Shown in pieces: positions 45,901 through 53,143 of a stretch of 64,000 nucleotides of DNA. The position numbers were made by a program, and so were the translations under genes. The notes beneath the pieces were generated by a model that was not told the DNA's origin, ran no database searches, and was given only the letters and a program-made list of their open reading frames with translations. The DNA comes from JAGOGN01 sp036652735 (GTDB lineage Bacteria > Bacillota > Clostridia > Lachnospirales > Lachnospiraceae): contig JAVVVI010000001.1 of NCBI GenBank assembly GCA_036652735.1, forward strand, positions 1 through 64,000, in the 5' to 3' direction. The stretch's first letter is position 1; each line of letters starts with the position of its first letter.

Positions 45901-47170
45901 CTTCATTATCTATGCTTGCAACTGAGGTTGCTCCCAAATAAGTCGAAGGGGATCCTACTGTAGCATTATCCGGAGCATCCACCGGATTCAAATTCGTTGT
46001 CCATAGATTATTTACTGCGGAACTGGCACTGTTTCCCGCAGAAATTGCTAACTCCGTATCCGTCTGAAAAATAGTATTGTATGCCTGATTTAACCAGCGT
46101 ATGGCCTGGCTGTCTTCCGGGAGTTCCTTACTGAACCCTGCACTGGTTCCAATACTCATGTTGATTGCGTCTGCCCCTAATACCATTGCATCTTCCAATG
46201 CAGCTAAAATAGCATCATCAAACGCAGATTCTCCTCCAAATACTTTCATAACCATAATCTGTGCGTCTTTTGCCACACCCACTACGGTTCCCTCCGGTGT
46301 CTTAGTCTCATTTCCTGCTGCAATTCCTGCTACGTGTGTTCCATGATCACTGATTCCTTCATGTTCTACATTCACATCACTGCCTGCATAATCAAATGCA
46401 TAGGGCACCTTCGTATTGTGATACAGCTGGTCCTCTGTAAGATTTCCTTTCATTAATTCTTTTGCATGAAGGGTATTGCAATTCTGATTTAAATCCCGAG
46501 CAAGTTTCTCTTTTGTAAGAGAAGTAATCGTTAATTTGTCCGGAGTAAGTGGAGAAAATACCTTATGTCCCACATTCAACCCCGTATCAATAATTGCAAT
46601 TTTCATTCCTTTTCCAGTATATCCATTGGACCAGGTTTCACTTCTTCCAATCATTTTGCCACTTTCCTGCGTCATTGGCTCTATCCCGTACTCACGGGCA
46701 AGGAATGCAGCTTCCACTCCCTCCATCTTTTTTATTCCGGCAAGTGCTCCATAAGGAACCGTCAGCGACATTCCATTTAGCGTCAGGGTATAATGAAAAT
46801 TTAAGTGAACCCCATCTGTTGTGGCACTCTTTGCTCCTTTTCTTGTGTCTGAATCTGCTGCCTCTTTTTGAATCTTTGAGAACAGCGCGTCCTGTTGTTC
46901 AATTAAGTTCTTTGCTATTGCCTTTCCCGATGCTTTTTTCATAGCTGTTCCTGTTGTATATCCTCGTTCTAAGAGTGGTTTGTCTTTTAATACCACAATT
47001 ACACGAACCGGATCTTTTACCTGAATAACGGTTCCAGCCTGTATTTTATCTTCGCTTTGTTCCTGTGCCTTCGCCGGAACCGACTGCATCAGGGAAATAC
47101 ACAGTGTTAAAGTTAATACTACTGCCGTACCCTGTTTACAGACTGCCTTCCAGATACCGTTTCTTTTCAT
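42959..47170 (-). CDS. Secreted S8 subtilisin-like protease, copy 2
   Basis: About 1403 residues, colinear with copy 1 along its whole length: signal peptide, S8 domain (Asp in AIIDTG near 192, His in DHGTHVAGIAAG near 277, Ser in GTSMAAPHIAG near 603), PA insert, beta-rich modules and a C-terminal Big_2-like repeat. The catalytic core is nearly identical by eye while the C-terminal third is more diverged. The ORF opens at 47182, but GGAGG lies inside those codons; I take ATG at 47170. A tandem duplication with copy 1 is clear. Confidence 0.92.
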   Translation of the reverse strand: MKRNGIWKAVCKQGTAVVLTLTLCISLMQSVPAKAQEQSEDKIQAGTVIQVKDPVRVIVVLKDKPLLERGYTTGTAMKKASGKAIAKNLIEQQDALFSKIQKEAADSDTRKGAKSATTDGVHLNFHYTLTLNGMSLTVPYGALAGIKKMEGVEAAFLAREYGIEPMTQESGKMIGRSETWSNGYTGKGMKIAIIDTGLNVGHKVFSPLTPDKLTITSLTKEKLARDLNQNCNTLHAKELMKGNLTEDQLYHNTKVPYAFDYAGSDVNVEHEGISDHGTHVAGIAAGNETKTPEGTVVGVAKDAQIMVMKVFGGESAFDDAILAALEDAMVLGADAINMSIGTSAGFSKELPEDSQAIRWLNQAYNTIFQTDTELAISAGNSASSAVNNLWTTNLNPVDAPDNATVGSPSTYLGATSVASIDNEASLGYYMIIGDRKIEYMDSNSTNRFMNLAGKKLYFAMVGNQGCSEDDFTKAKVKGKVAVVQRGDCTFAEKQERARLAGAVGCIVYNNVDEPYLSMAIEETLPCVSIQLSDGKYLERMAEAGKTRCMVSKKSTFFSRPKNVMSSFSSWGVTPDLQLKPEITAPGGNIYSATDKGTYGLMSGTSMAAPHIAGVAALIKQALLEKGIQLPVGELRKRVDALMMSTAIPVLYNEKEGTPYSPRLQGAGLVNAYSSVTSNAYLTVADNTKPKINMGDDVRKKGEYKFSFAIHNTGNHDIQFVPKADVMTEDYVDVEMEGYPCFMSETPKALKDAKVEYQSSAFKDGVITVPGNESTKIEVTITLSPENKAYMDKRFKNGIYVDGFIHLKAITKDDISLSLPYMGFYGDWTAADIFDSPFAENGQNYNMLESELYGNFQGHTSEGIIGKNFNTDLPAEPQHFVISPNGDGTLDYIDDMAISLMRNARSIEISYVNHETGMEYYKWHGSNVVKTMYQAERDQIFPFYPSYYANDEEHTQSGFFDFTYQGVPLENGTKVDLILRGTSDYDKHASGNKNEVIVPLMVDTAAPVISKERMKLIQDQKSGKTFLEVTVSDDTYLASILFGNKDFTNLYSINECSDEDQKINAATGKKTITKTYDVTGYGNEFSMMVSDYGYNCAYFDVNVTDWDQSRETTKKEVVLAPMLADGSATGWDKIIQSIKAQLQEADGSELICKINMRSVTVVPKKLLRAIAGQPMILNLVLEDDTQWKIYAADLTPNRVEDTDFKIQREKTSIPKKLLLATASDHKFTQFTVSRESCSYSNGLTFDISSLTQNDKAIANLYYYDQEKKLLLLAGISRNYGGTAGFYPEKGGDYLVVIDSKADISKEMVYETRVRPKHKTLYLKGGKGKEKTCQIRILENERIQEAIMQNIVKVKTTFTSSSAKVAEVRKNGLIIAKNPGKTTITLTYQSGTFIIKRKIKIIVRR

Positions 47171-47290
47171 AAATACCTCCATCCTTTTCTATCGTTTCTT
47201 CCTTTTGGTGGCTTAATTATAGCATTCTTTTTTTTATTTTTCTTTATTCTTAAGAAAGTTTAAGATTCTTCTTTATTTTATCTGCTCCCC

Positions 47291-47319
47291 TTTACATTCC
47301 ATTGAATTTAATATACAAT
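47291..47319 (+). promoter_or_regulatory. Promoter of the CBS-ACT gene
   Basis: TTTACA (47291-47296), 17-base spacer, TACAAT (47314-47319), about 45 bases ahead of the start. Confidence 0.55.
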
Positions 47320-47364
47320 TAAAAGATACAATTAACGAACGATTATTTATTGGAGGTAAGTAGT

Positions 47365-48000
47365 ATGCGTGTAAAAGTTTTTATGATGCCTTTAAAGAAA
47401 GTACAGTGTATTGAATTAAATCACACTCTTGGCGAAGCAATGGAAATTATCAATGATCAAAAGCTTCTGTCACTTCCGGTTGTCCATGGAACAAAATTCA
47501 TTGGTGTTTTGTCCAAGCAGCATACCTATGAGACATTTTTTAATGATTTCAAGGGAACAAAAGAAGAATTTTTAAATCAGGAAGTTGAAAAACTCATGAA
47601 AGAAACTGTTGAAACAGTTAGTGAAGACACCGATATTGAAGTCGCTGCTGCACAATTTATTTCTTCTCGTTCCCGTTTTATCCCTGTAACAAGTGAGTCC
47701 GGTGATTTACTTGGAATTGTTACACAACAGGCTGTTTTTAGAGAATATCAGAAATTATTTGGTCCACAATTTAATTCCGTTACTGTAATCACCCATGATT
47801 ATAAGGGTGCGCTAAGCCGTATAACGGATGTGATTGCCAAGGCAAATGGCAACATTAAGAATTTGGTTCAGGTTGACACTGAGGTTATGGGTTTATTGGA
47901 ATTACATATTGCCATTGAATCGGATCATTTCCAGGCAGTGGTAGCCGCCCTTGAGAAAAATGCATTTGATGTACGAAGTGTAAGATATGTTGAGAAATAG
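47365..48000 (+). CDS. CBS-pair and ACT-domain protein (AcuB-like)
   Basis: About 211 residues: two CBS motifs (about 1-55 and 75-130) that usually bind adenine nucleotides, then an ACT domain (about 140-211) that usually binds an amino acid. It resembles the AcuB family and probably senses energy or amino-acid status. ATG at 47365 follows GGAGGT; a TTG at 47350 contains that site and is rejected. No enzyme is fused, so the target is unknown. Confidence 0.8.
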   Translation: MRVKVFMMPLKKVQCIELNHTLGEAMEIINDQKLLSLPVVHGTKFIGVLSKQHTYETFFNDFKGTKEEFLNQEVEKLMKETVETVSEDTDIEVAAAQFISSRSRFIPVTSESGDLLGIVTQQAVFREYQKLFGPQFNSVTVITHDYKGALSRITDVIAKANGNIKNLVQVDTEVMGLLELHIAIESDHFQAVVAALEKNAFDVRSVRYVEK

Positions 48001-48010
48001 AATTCTATAA

Positions 48011-48052
48011 AAAAAAGCCATTGAAATGATTCCTTTTCAATGGCCTTTTTTT
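48011..48052. terminator. Bidirectional terminator
   Basis: A 10-bp stem (48017-48026 with 48035-48044) between an A run and a T run, shared by the convergent CBS-ACT gene and the EF-hand-like gene. Confidence 0.85.
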
Positions 48053-49211
48053 ATAGAACCAGATCAATGTGCTGCAATGTTCCTGCTTTTCCATTTTCTG
48101 ATAAATAAATTCCGCTTTTACGCACAACCGCATTTTCTTCATTTGTTTTTTTATTTTTCAAGGAAAATTCGGTGGACACATTTCCTAAATATAACGCTCC
48201 TACTCCGGCCTCTTTTATTCCCACCAAACGATCTGTTCCATCTGCATTCTTACTCCAGATCTTTAATTCCCCAAATATGGCATCCTTCTCATCGATCCAG
48301 CCATTCCCGTCTTTATCATATTCTGCTAAATCCTGAAATCCGTTGCCTGATTTTGTCCCAAAAAGTTCATTTCCATCGTTTACTTTTCCATCCCCATTTT
48401 TATCCAGGGATAAAAATCCACTTCCCTTTCCTAAATAGGATATTTCTTCTTCAGTTCCATCTGCATTTAAATCAAATAAAAATTTCTGATCGCTGACAGA
48501 GGTAACCGTGGAATCCATGTTAATGACCAATGGGTCCGTATATAGTTTATAGACATCTTCCTGAAAGTAATCTGCTGCCTCCATAAAACTATGGGACATC
48601 TCCAAATCCACATTAAATTCTATGGTTCTGCCATCTTCTGTCTGTACTTTTCCCACAGTAGAGAATGTTGTATTCTCCTGCTCCGCCATGAAATAGGACG
48701 CCTTGATCTCTCTCACCCAGGTCTGTCCCGAGCTTCCCGGCATTACTGTGGAAGTCCCTTGGGCAAACAAGTTGGAAACCGGCTGATTCGTTGTATGTTT
48801 CCCGGGCTTTTCTCCTCGCTCTAAATCAAATCCGCATTTTGAGAATTTTCCTTCCCGCATTTCACGAAGTGACTTTAAAATCTGTTTTAAAATCTTAATC
48901 TGCATATCTTCTTCCGTATCTTTTAACGAATCCACTAATGACGCAACACTTCCCGACTCTTTTGGTGCTGCCGGTTTTTCCTTTTGCCGTTCCTCTGTGG
49001 TGAGTTCTCTTAATTTTTGGGTAAACTCCTGTGCTGATTTTGATAATTCCAGGGTTACCGGCTGCTTTTTCTCATCCCTTTTCTCTGTACTTCCTTTTGA
49101 ATAATTAGATGCCTGAAATACGGACAAACTTACTGAAGAGAATTGAACTTTTGAATAGGTTCGATTGGATCCCATTGTTACTTCGTTATTATTAATTTTC
49201 ATGTCACTCAT
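48051..49211 (-). CDS. Large hypothetical protein with EF-hand/dockerin-like calcium loops
   Basis: About 386 residues. A Ser/Gln/Lys-rich N-terminal half is followed by calcium-loop segments near residues 250-300 (DLNADGTEE, DKNGDGKVNDGNELFG, DKDGNGWIDEKDAIF). The D-x-N/D-x-D/N-G-x pattern is typical of extracellular calcium-binding or dockerin-type repeats. No signal peptide is seen. Start is ATG at 49211 behind AGGAG; the ORF opens at 49238. Function not recognised. Confidence 0.6.
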   Translation of the reverse strand: MSDMKINNNEVTMGSNRTYSKVQFSSVSLSVFQASNYSKGSTEKRDEKKQPVTLELSKSAQEFTQKLRELTTEERQKEKPAAPKESGSVASLVDSLKDTEEDMQIKILKQILKSLREMREGKFSKCGFDLERGEKPGKHTTNQPVSNLFAQGTSTVMPGSSGQTWVREIKASYFMAEQENTTFSTVGKVQTEDGRTIEFNVDLEMSHSFMEAADYFQEDVYKLYTDPLVINMDSTVTSVSDQKFLFDLNADGTEEEISYLGKGSGFLSLDKNGDGKVNDGNELFGTKSGNGFQDLAEYDKDGNGWIDEKDAIFGELKIWSKNADGTDRLVGIKEAGVGALYLGNVSTEFSLKNKKTNEENAVVRKSGIYLSENGKAGTLQHIDLVL

Positions 49212-49297
49212 ATCCTTTCTCCTGCATGAAACGCCCATTGTACGGGACTCCTTTCCCGCTATTTGGTTTATCGGCTATATTGCAAAAAAGATTAGTC

Positions 49298-49323
49298 AAA
49301 AAAAGAGTACGCGCTGCGCACTC
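49298..49323 (-). terminator. Terminator of the selenoprotein gene
   Basis: GAGTGCGC pairs with GCGTACTC (49323-49316 with 49312-49305, one G-U) around a 3-base loop, followed by seven uridines on the minus strand, 22 bases after the selenoprotein stop. Confidence 0.85.
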
Positions 49324-49344
49324 TCTCTGTGATTATTTCTATTC

Positions 49345-49647
49345 TTATATGGAAGCTGCACGTATTCCCTTCATGTCAATCATGGAATTCCATAAAAAAT
49401 GACTTAACTGAAATGTAATTGTCTCTTCCGTACGCAGGGAAATCGGTGGAACATACACGTTGGAATCTCCCAATGGTTTATAATTTTTTCCCTGAAACTC
49501 TTTTAGTTCTTCTCCTGTGGCAAACCTTGCCAGTAATTCCATATAGGAACCACATCAGTTTTTACGGGTAACTGCCTCTACAATGATGTTGGTAAAATTC
49601 TTCTGGTCCATATAGTTTTTCAATTTGTCTTCGATTATAATTTTCAT
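49345..49647 (-). CDS. Candidate selenoprotein with Sec-Cys (UC) motif, CC/Se-motif family-like
   Basis: A 100-codon gene with one in-frame UGA at 49557-49555 (codon 31), immediately followed by a Cys codon. The upstream part has GGAGGAGGT and ATG at 49647 and encodes 30 residues (MKIIIEDKLK...); the downstream frame stays open to 49345 and reads as a compact domain ending MKGIRAASI. Two stem-loops follow the UGA: an 8-bp stem at once, and a second with a GGU apical loop 28 bases on, within the usual bacterial SECIS range. It resembles the small Firmicute CC/Se-motif (seleno)proteins; function unknown, probably redox. Confidence 0.78.
49513..49554 (-). promoter_or_regulatory. Candidate bacterial SECIS element
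   Basis: Directly after the UGA codon the minus-strand RNA can form GUGGUUCC/GGAAUUAC (8 pairs, two G-U, 5-base loop) and then GGCAA/UUGCC closing a GGU loop. A G-containing apical loop at this distance is the typical bSECIS form read by SelB. By inspection only. Confidence 0.55.
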
Positions 49648-49670
49648 TCTTACCTCCTCCTATAGGACCT

Positions 49671-49676
49671 ATTATA
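49671..49676 (-). promoter_or_regulatory. -10 box for the selenoprotein gene
   Basis: A consensus TATAAT on the minus strand about 25 bases before the ATG; the -35 region is weak. With the terminator at 49298 it makes the gene an independent unit. Confidence 0.4.
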
Positions 49677-49717
49677 CCCGTTTTTTTAATTTATTCAGTG
49701 ACAAACTCACATTGTTT

Positions 49718-50458
49718 TTATATATAGTGCACACGGACGGTTCCAAAAGAGACTTCTCCTCCTATGGTAAGAATCTGCTGCCCACTGCCTCCATTGTAAC
49801 GTGAATGGAATTTGCCAAATGTCCGTTCCATATGTTCTTCCACTCTCCACTCTTTTGGAACATAGATGTCTAAACTTCCAAACGACACCTCACACTCCAG
49901 ATATGCGTGTCCATTTTTCAATCTGGCTTTGTCAAAGTAAAGACCGGTATTTCCAAAGTTGCACTCTACCACCCCTTTTGAAAATGAATCTGAGTCAATA
50001 TACTTATTGGTGGAGCCAAAGGATAGTCTGCTGATAAATTCCTCTCCATCCTCTGATTCGTTGTACTCTTCTTTTACTTCTTCATAGCAGCAATCCTCTT
50101 CCCAGACATTTTTCTTTATATTTCTATAGCTTATAAAACTTCTGTTTTTTTTTCGGAAAATCATGCTAAGCCCTACGGTTCCAAAAACTGCTGCCCATAG
50201 AACCGGCCATGGTGTAATCGCTTCTATTCCAAGCTCCGTATCATATAAAATCGCCAAAAACGCAGCCGGAAATAGGATTCCTCCAATTTCCAAATTGCAA
50301 ATACCTACAATCAATAAAAATAAGAAAAAAATACTCATAATTAATTTCCAAATCCCAACATGTGGAACAATACCCAATCCACTCAGAATCATTATTACTG
50401 CTGTGGCAACAAATAACAGACCAAAAAAGGAATTCTTAATTCGATAACTCCATCTCAT
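49718..50458 (-). CDS. LiaF-like membrane protein
   Basis: About 246 residues: four hydrophobic segments in the first 100, then a C-terminal beta domain resembling the LiaF / cell-wall-active-antibiotics-response domain (FGSTNKYIDSDSFSKG, CEVSFGSLDIYVPKEW). LiaF inhibits envelope-stress signalling in Bacillus. The ORF opens at 50521, but ATG at 50458 has GGAGGAG and follows the LytTR stop at once, so the two are a pair. Confidence 0.75.
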   Translation of the reverse strand: MRWSYRIKNSFFGLLFVATAVIMILSGLGIVPHVGIWKLIMSIFFLFLLIVGICNLEIGGILFPAAFLAILYDTELGIEAITPWPVLWAAVFGTVGLSMIFRKKNRSFISYRNIKKNVWEEDCCYEEVKEEYNESEDGEEFISRLSFGSTNKYIDSDSFSKGVVECNFGNTGLYFDKARLKNGHAYLECEVSFGSLDIYVPKEWRVEEHMERTFGKFHSRYNGGSGQQILTIGGEVSFGTVRVHYI

Positions 50459-50460
50459 AC

Positions 50461-50916
50461 CTATCTCCTCCATTCTTTCATTTTTTCTTGCAGCGTCCTG
50501 AAATAATAACGTGAGACACATACTTGCTTATATGTATTATTAAATTCCACAATGCTTGCTGATGTGAGATTACGATTAATGGCATACACATGATCCAGAT
50601 TCATAATTGTTGATTTTGAAATTCTGATAAAATTCTTGGGAAGAATCTCCTCCAGCTCATAAAGCCGATACTTTACAAGATACACATTATCCACCGTATG
50701 CGCGCTGATTTTACTGTCTGTTGTTTCAAAAAAAAGAATTTGTTCAAGCGGCAGGTAATACTCTTTCTCTCCTTTATAAAAAACAAACTTCTCCTGTCCT
50801 TTGACAATATCCGCGACAACCTCTTGAATTTTCTGAACTTTACCATCAACCTTTCTGCAACGAATAATGAATTCGTCTTCTGAAAGCTGGGAATCAATTT
50901 CAATTTGTATTTTCAT
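50461..50916 (-). CDS. LytTR-domain DNA-binding protein without receiver
   Basis: A 151-residue protein. The C-terminal ~100 residues are a LytTR domain (IRISKSTIMNLDHVYAINRN); the N-terminus is too short for a response-regulator receiver. It probably autoregulates together with the LiaF-like gene. A common Lachnospiraceae pair; targets unknown. Confidence 0.82.
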   Translation of the reverse strand: MKIQIEIDSQLSEDEFIIRCRKVDGKVQKIQEVVADIVKGQEKFVFYKGEKEYYLPLEQILFFETTDSKISAHTVDNVYLVKYRLYELEEILPKNFIRISKSTIMNLDHVYAINRNLTSASIVEFNNTYKQVCVSRYYFRTLQEKMKEWRR

Positions 50917-51016
50917 TTTCTCATCTCCATGTAACCATTATAGCAAGTGTTCTGATTTTGTATAGTGGTTTTTCCCAAGAGGTCCGAATTGTAAGGTAAG
51001 TGGTATTCTTTTTTCG

Positions 51017-51298
51017 TCACGATATGTTCATATCAAATAAAAACTCCCAGTCCGGACTGTTTCCAAAGGAAAAGTCTTCCCGAATCAGTTCCTTTAAGAA
51101 TGCCTCAATCAATGTATCTTTGTAATTTAGATCCTGCATTTTCAGGAAATCATCAATGGTTGCAAACACAATGGTCACTGTATATGCCTGTTCCAGTTGA
51201 TCTTTGTGGATACAGATAAGATCTGCCACCTCCATCTCACCTTTTTTTGCAGCCTCGATCACCGCATTTTTTGCTTTCTGTAAACTTTCTATTTGCAT
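51017..51298 (-). CDS. Hypothetical protein
   Basis: A 93-residue, soluble, mostly helical acidic protein (begins MQIESLQKAKNAV). I recognise no domain. It has an AAGGGGG site before the ATG and lies between the hyd operon terminator and the LytTR gene. It may belong to a small Lachnospiraceae-specific family. Confidence 0.5.
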   Translation of the reverse strand: MQIESLQKAKNAVIEAAKKGEMEVADLICIHKDQLEQAYTVTIVFATIDDFLKMQDLNYKDTLIEAFLKELIREDFSFGNSPDWEFLFDMNIS

Positions 51299-51320
51299 TT
51301 TTCCCCCTTTTTGTCCAAAA

Positions 51321-51351
51321 GTGCCGAACCCCTGAGTGAAAGGCTCGGCAC
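51321..51351 (-). terminator. Terminator of the hydABC operon
   Basis: A 7-bp stem (51321-51327 with 51345-51351) plus inner pairs, followed by UUUU on the minus strand. It lies 33 bases after the hydA stop. Confidence 0.65.
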
Positions 51352-51383
51352 AAAGGCATCTTATTTTATTCTGACTCTAATAA

Positions 51384-53129
51384 TTATTTGTTAATGGTCC
51401 TCTTTACATAAGTTGTATGCAATAACTGATGTGCCCGTTCACTACCCGGTTCTCCCAGATATTCTGCATATAATTCTTTAATTGCAGGATTTTCATGGGA
51501 TTTTCGAATTGTATTCTGTTCATCCAGTTTGTATAGAACTTTTGCACGCTCTGCACGAATATCCACGAAATTGCGAACATTTCCAGGCTGCTGAGGCTGA
51601 CCACCACCATTTACACATCCACCAGGGCAGCCCATGATTTCAATAAAATGGTATTCTGCTTCTTTGTTCTTTACCTTCTCTAAAAGTTTTCTTGCATTGA
51701 ACAGTCCACTAACCACTGCAACCTTTACATTTAAGCCCGCTACCGGATAGGTTGCTTCTTTAATTCCCTCTACTCCACGGACATCTTTAAATTCAAGATT
51801 CTGTAATTCTTCTCCGGTCAAGGTCTCCACTGCTGTTCGAAGCGCTGCTTCCATTACACCACCCGTTGCTCCAAAGATTACGGCTGCTCCTGTATGCAGT
51901 CCCAATGGCTGGTCAAATTCTTCATCCGGCAGACTTGTGAACATAAGATTTGCCCGCTCAATCATTCTTGCAAGCTCTCTTGTAGTGATTGCAATATCAA
52001 CATCTGCAATACCGGCTCCATCCTGGTCTTCTCTGCCAATCTCAAACTTCTTTGCTGTACATGGCATTACACTTACCACTACAATGTCTTCTTTTGCCAA
52101 ATTCATTTTTTCCGCATAGTAAGATTTTGCAATTGCACCAAACATCTGCTGTGGTGACTTACAGCTGGATAAATTATCTGTCATTTCCGGGAAATAGTGC
52201 TCACAGTATTTTACCCATCCCGGTGAACAAGAGGTAATCAGTGGAAGTACTCCACCATTCTGTACTCGATCCAGGAATTCGTGAGCTTCTTCCATAATGG
52301 TTAAATCCGCTGCAAAGTTTGTATCAAATACTTTGTCAAATCCTAATCTTCTTAGGGCTGCTGCCATCTTTCCTTCTACATCGGTACCAATTGGAAGTCC
52401 AAATGCTTCCCCAAGTGCTGCACGAACTGCCGGTGCAGTCTGAACAATTACATACTTATCCGGATCCGCAATTGCTGCAAATACTTCCTGGGTATTATCT
52501 TTTTCATAAATTGCACCTACCGGGCAGGCTGCGATACACTGTCCACAGGATACACAACTGGTCTCCCCAAGAGGCATGTTAAATGCTGAGCCAATAAAGG
52601 TCTTAAATCCTCTTTCATTTGCTCCAATTACACCGATTCCCTGTGTCTTTTCACAAACAGCCACACATCTCCTGCAAAGGATACACTTATTATTGTCACG
52701 AATCATATGAGCCGCACTGGTATCTAAGGCAAATTTATTCCGTTCTCCATCATATTTTCCTTCGTCTTCAATGCCATACTCATGACAAAGCTTCTGTAAT
52801 TCACATTTTCCACTTCTTACACAAGACAAACATTTTCGCTCGTGGTCTGATAAAATCAACTGCAATGTCTTTTTTCTGGATGCAATGACTTTCGGACTGT
52901 TGGTTTTTACTTCCATTCCTTCACTGATTGGATAAACACAGGCCGTTACCAAAGTTCTTGCTCCCTTTACTTCAACTACACACATTCTGCATGCACCAAT
53001 CTCGTTAATCTCTTTTAAGAAGCATAACGTGGGAATTTCAATGTGAGCCAGTCTTGCAGCCTCGAGAATGGTCGTTCCTGCCGGTGCACTTACCGGTACA
53101 CCATTAATTTTTAATGTTATATTCTCCAT
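51384..53129 (-). CDS. hydA: [FeFe] hydrogenase catalytic subunit HydA of an NAD(P)-linked trimer
   Basis: About 581 residues: N-terminal [2Fe-2S] domain (CFLKEINEIGACRMC), His-containing [4Fe-4S] motif (HERKCLSCVRSGKC), two ferredoxin [4Fe-4S] clusters, then the H-cluster domain with TSCSPGW, MPCTAKKFE and GCPGGCVNGGGQP. It makes H2 from NADH and reduced ferredoxin in bifurcating enzymes. The ORF opens at 53144; ATG at 53129 lies behind GGAGGAG and is preferred. It is the last gene of the operon. Confidence 0.95.
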   Translation of the reverse strand: MENITLKINGVPVSAPAGTTILEAARLAHIEIPTLCFLKEINEIGACRMCVVEVKGARTLVTACVYPISEGMEVKTNSPKVIASRKKTLQLILSDHERKCLSCVRSGKCELQKLCHEYGIEDEGKYDGERNKFALDTSAAHMIRDNNKCILCRRCVAVCEKTQGIGVIGANERGFKTFIGSAFNMPLGETSCVSCGQCIAACPVGAIYEKDNTQEVFAAIADPDKYVIVQTAPAVRAALGEAFGLPIGTDVEGKMAAALRRLGFDKVFDTNFAADLTIMEEAHEFLDRVQNGGVLPLITSCSPGWVKYCEHYFPEMTDNLSSCKSPQQMFGAIAKSYYAEKMNLAKEDIVVVSVMPCTAKKFEIGREDQDGAGIADVDIAITTRELARMIERANLMFTSLPDEEFDQPLGLHTGAAVIFGATGGVMEAALRTAVETLTGEELQNLEFKDVRGVEGIKEATYPVAGLNVKVAVVSGLFNARKLLEKVKNKEAEYHFIEIMGCPGGCVNGGGQPQQPGNVRNFVDIRAERAKVLYKLDEQNTIRKSHENPAIKELYAEYLGEPGSERAHQLLHTTYVKRTINK

Positions 53130-53143
53130 TTTTGACTCCTCCA

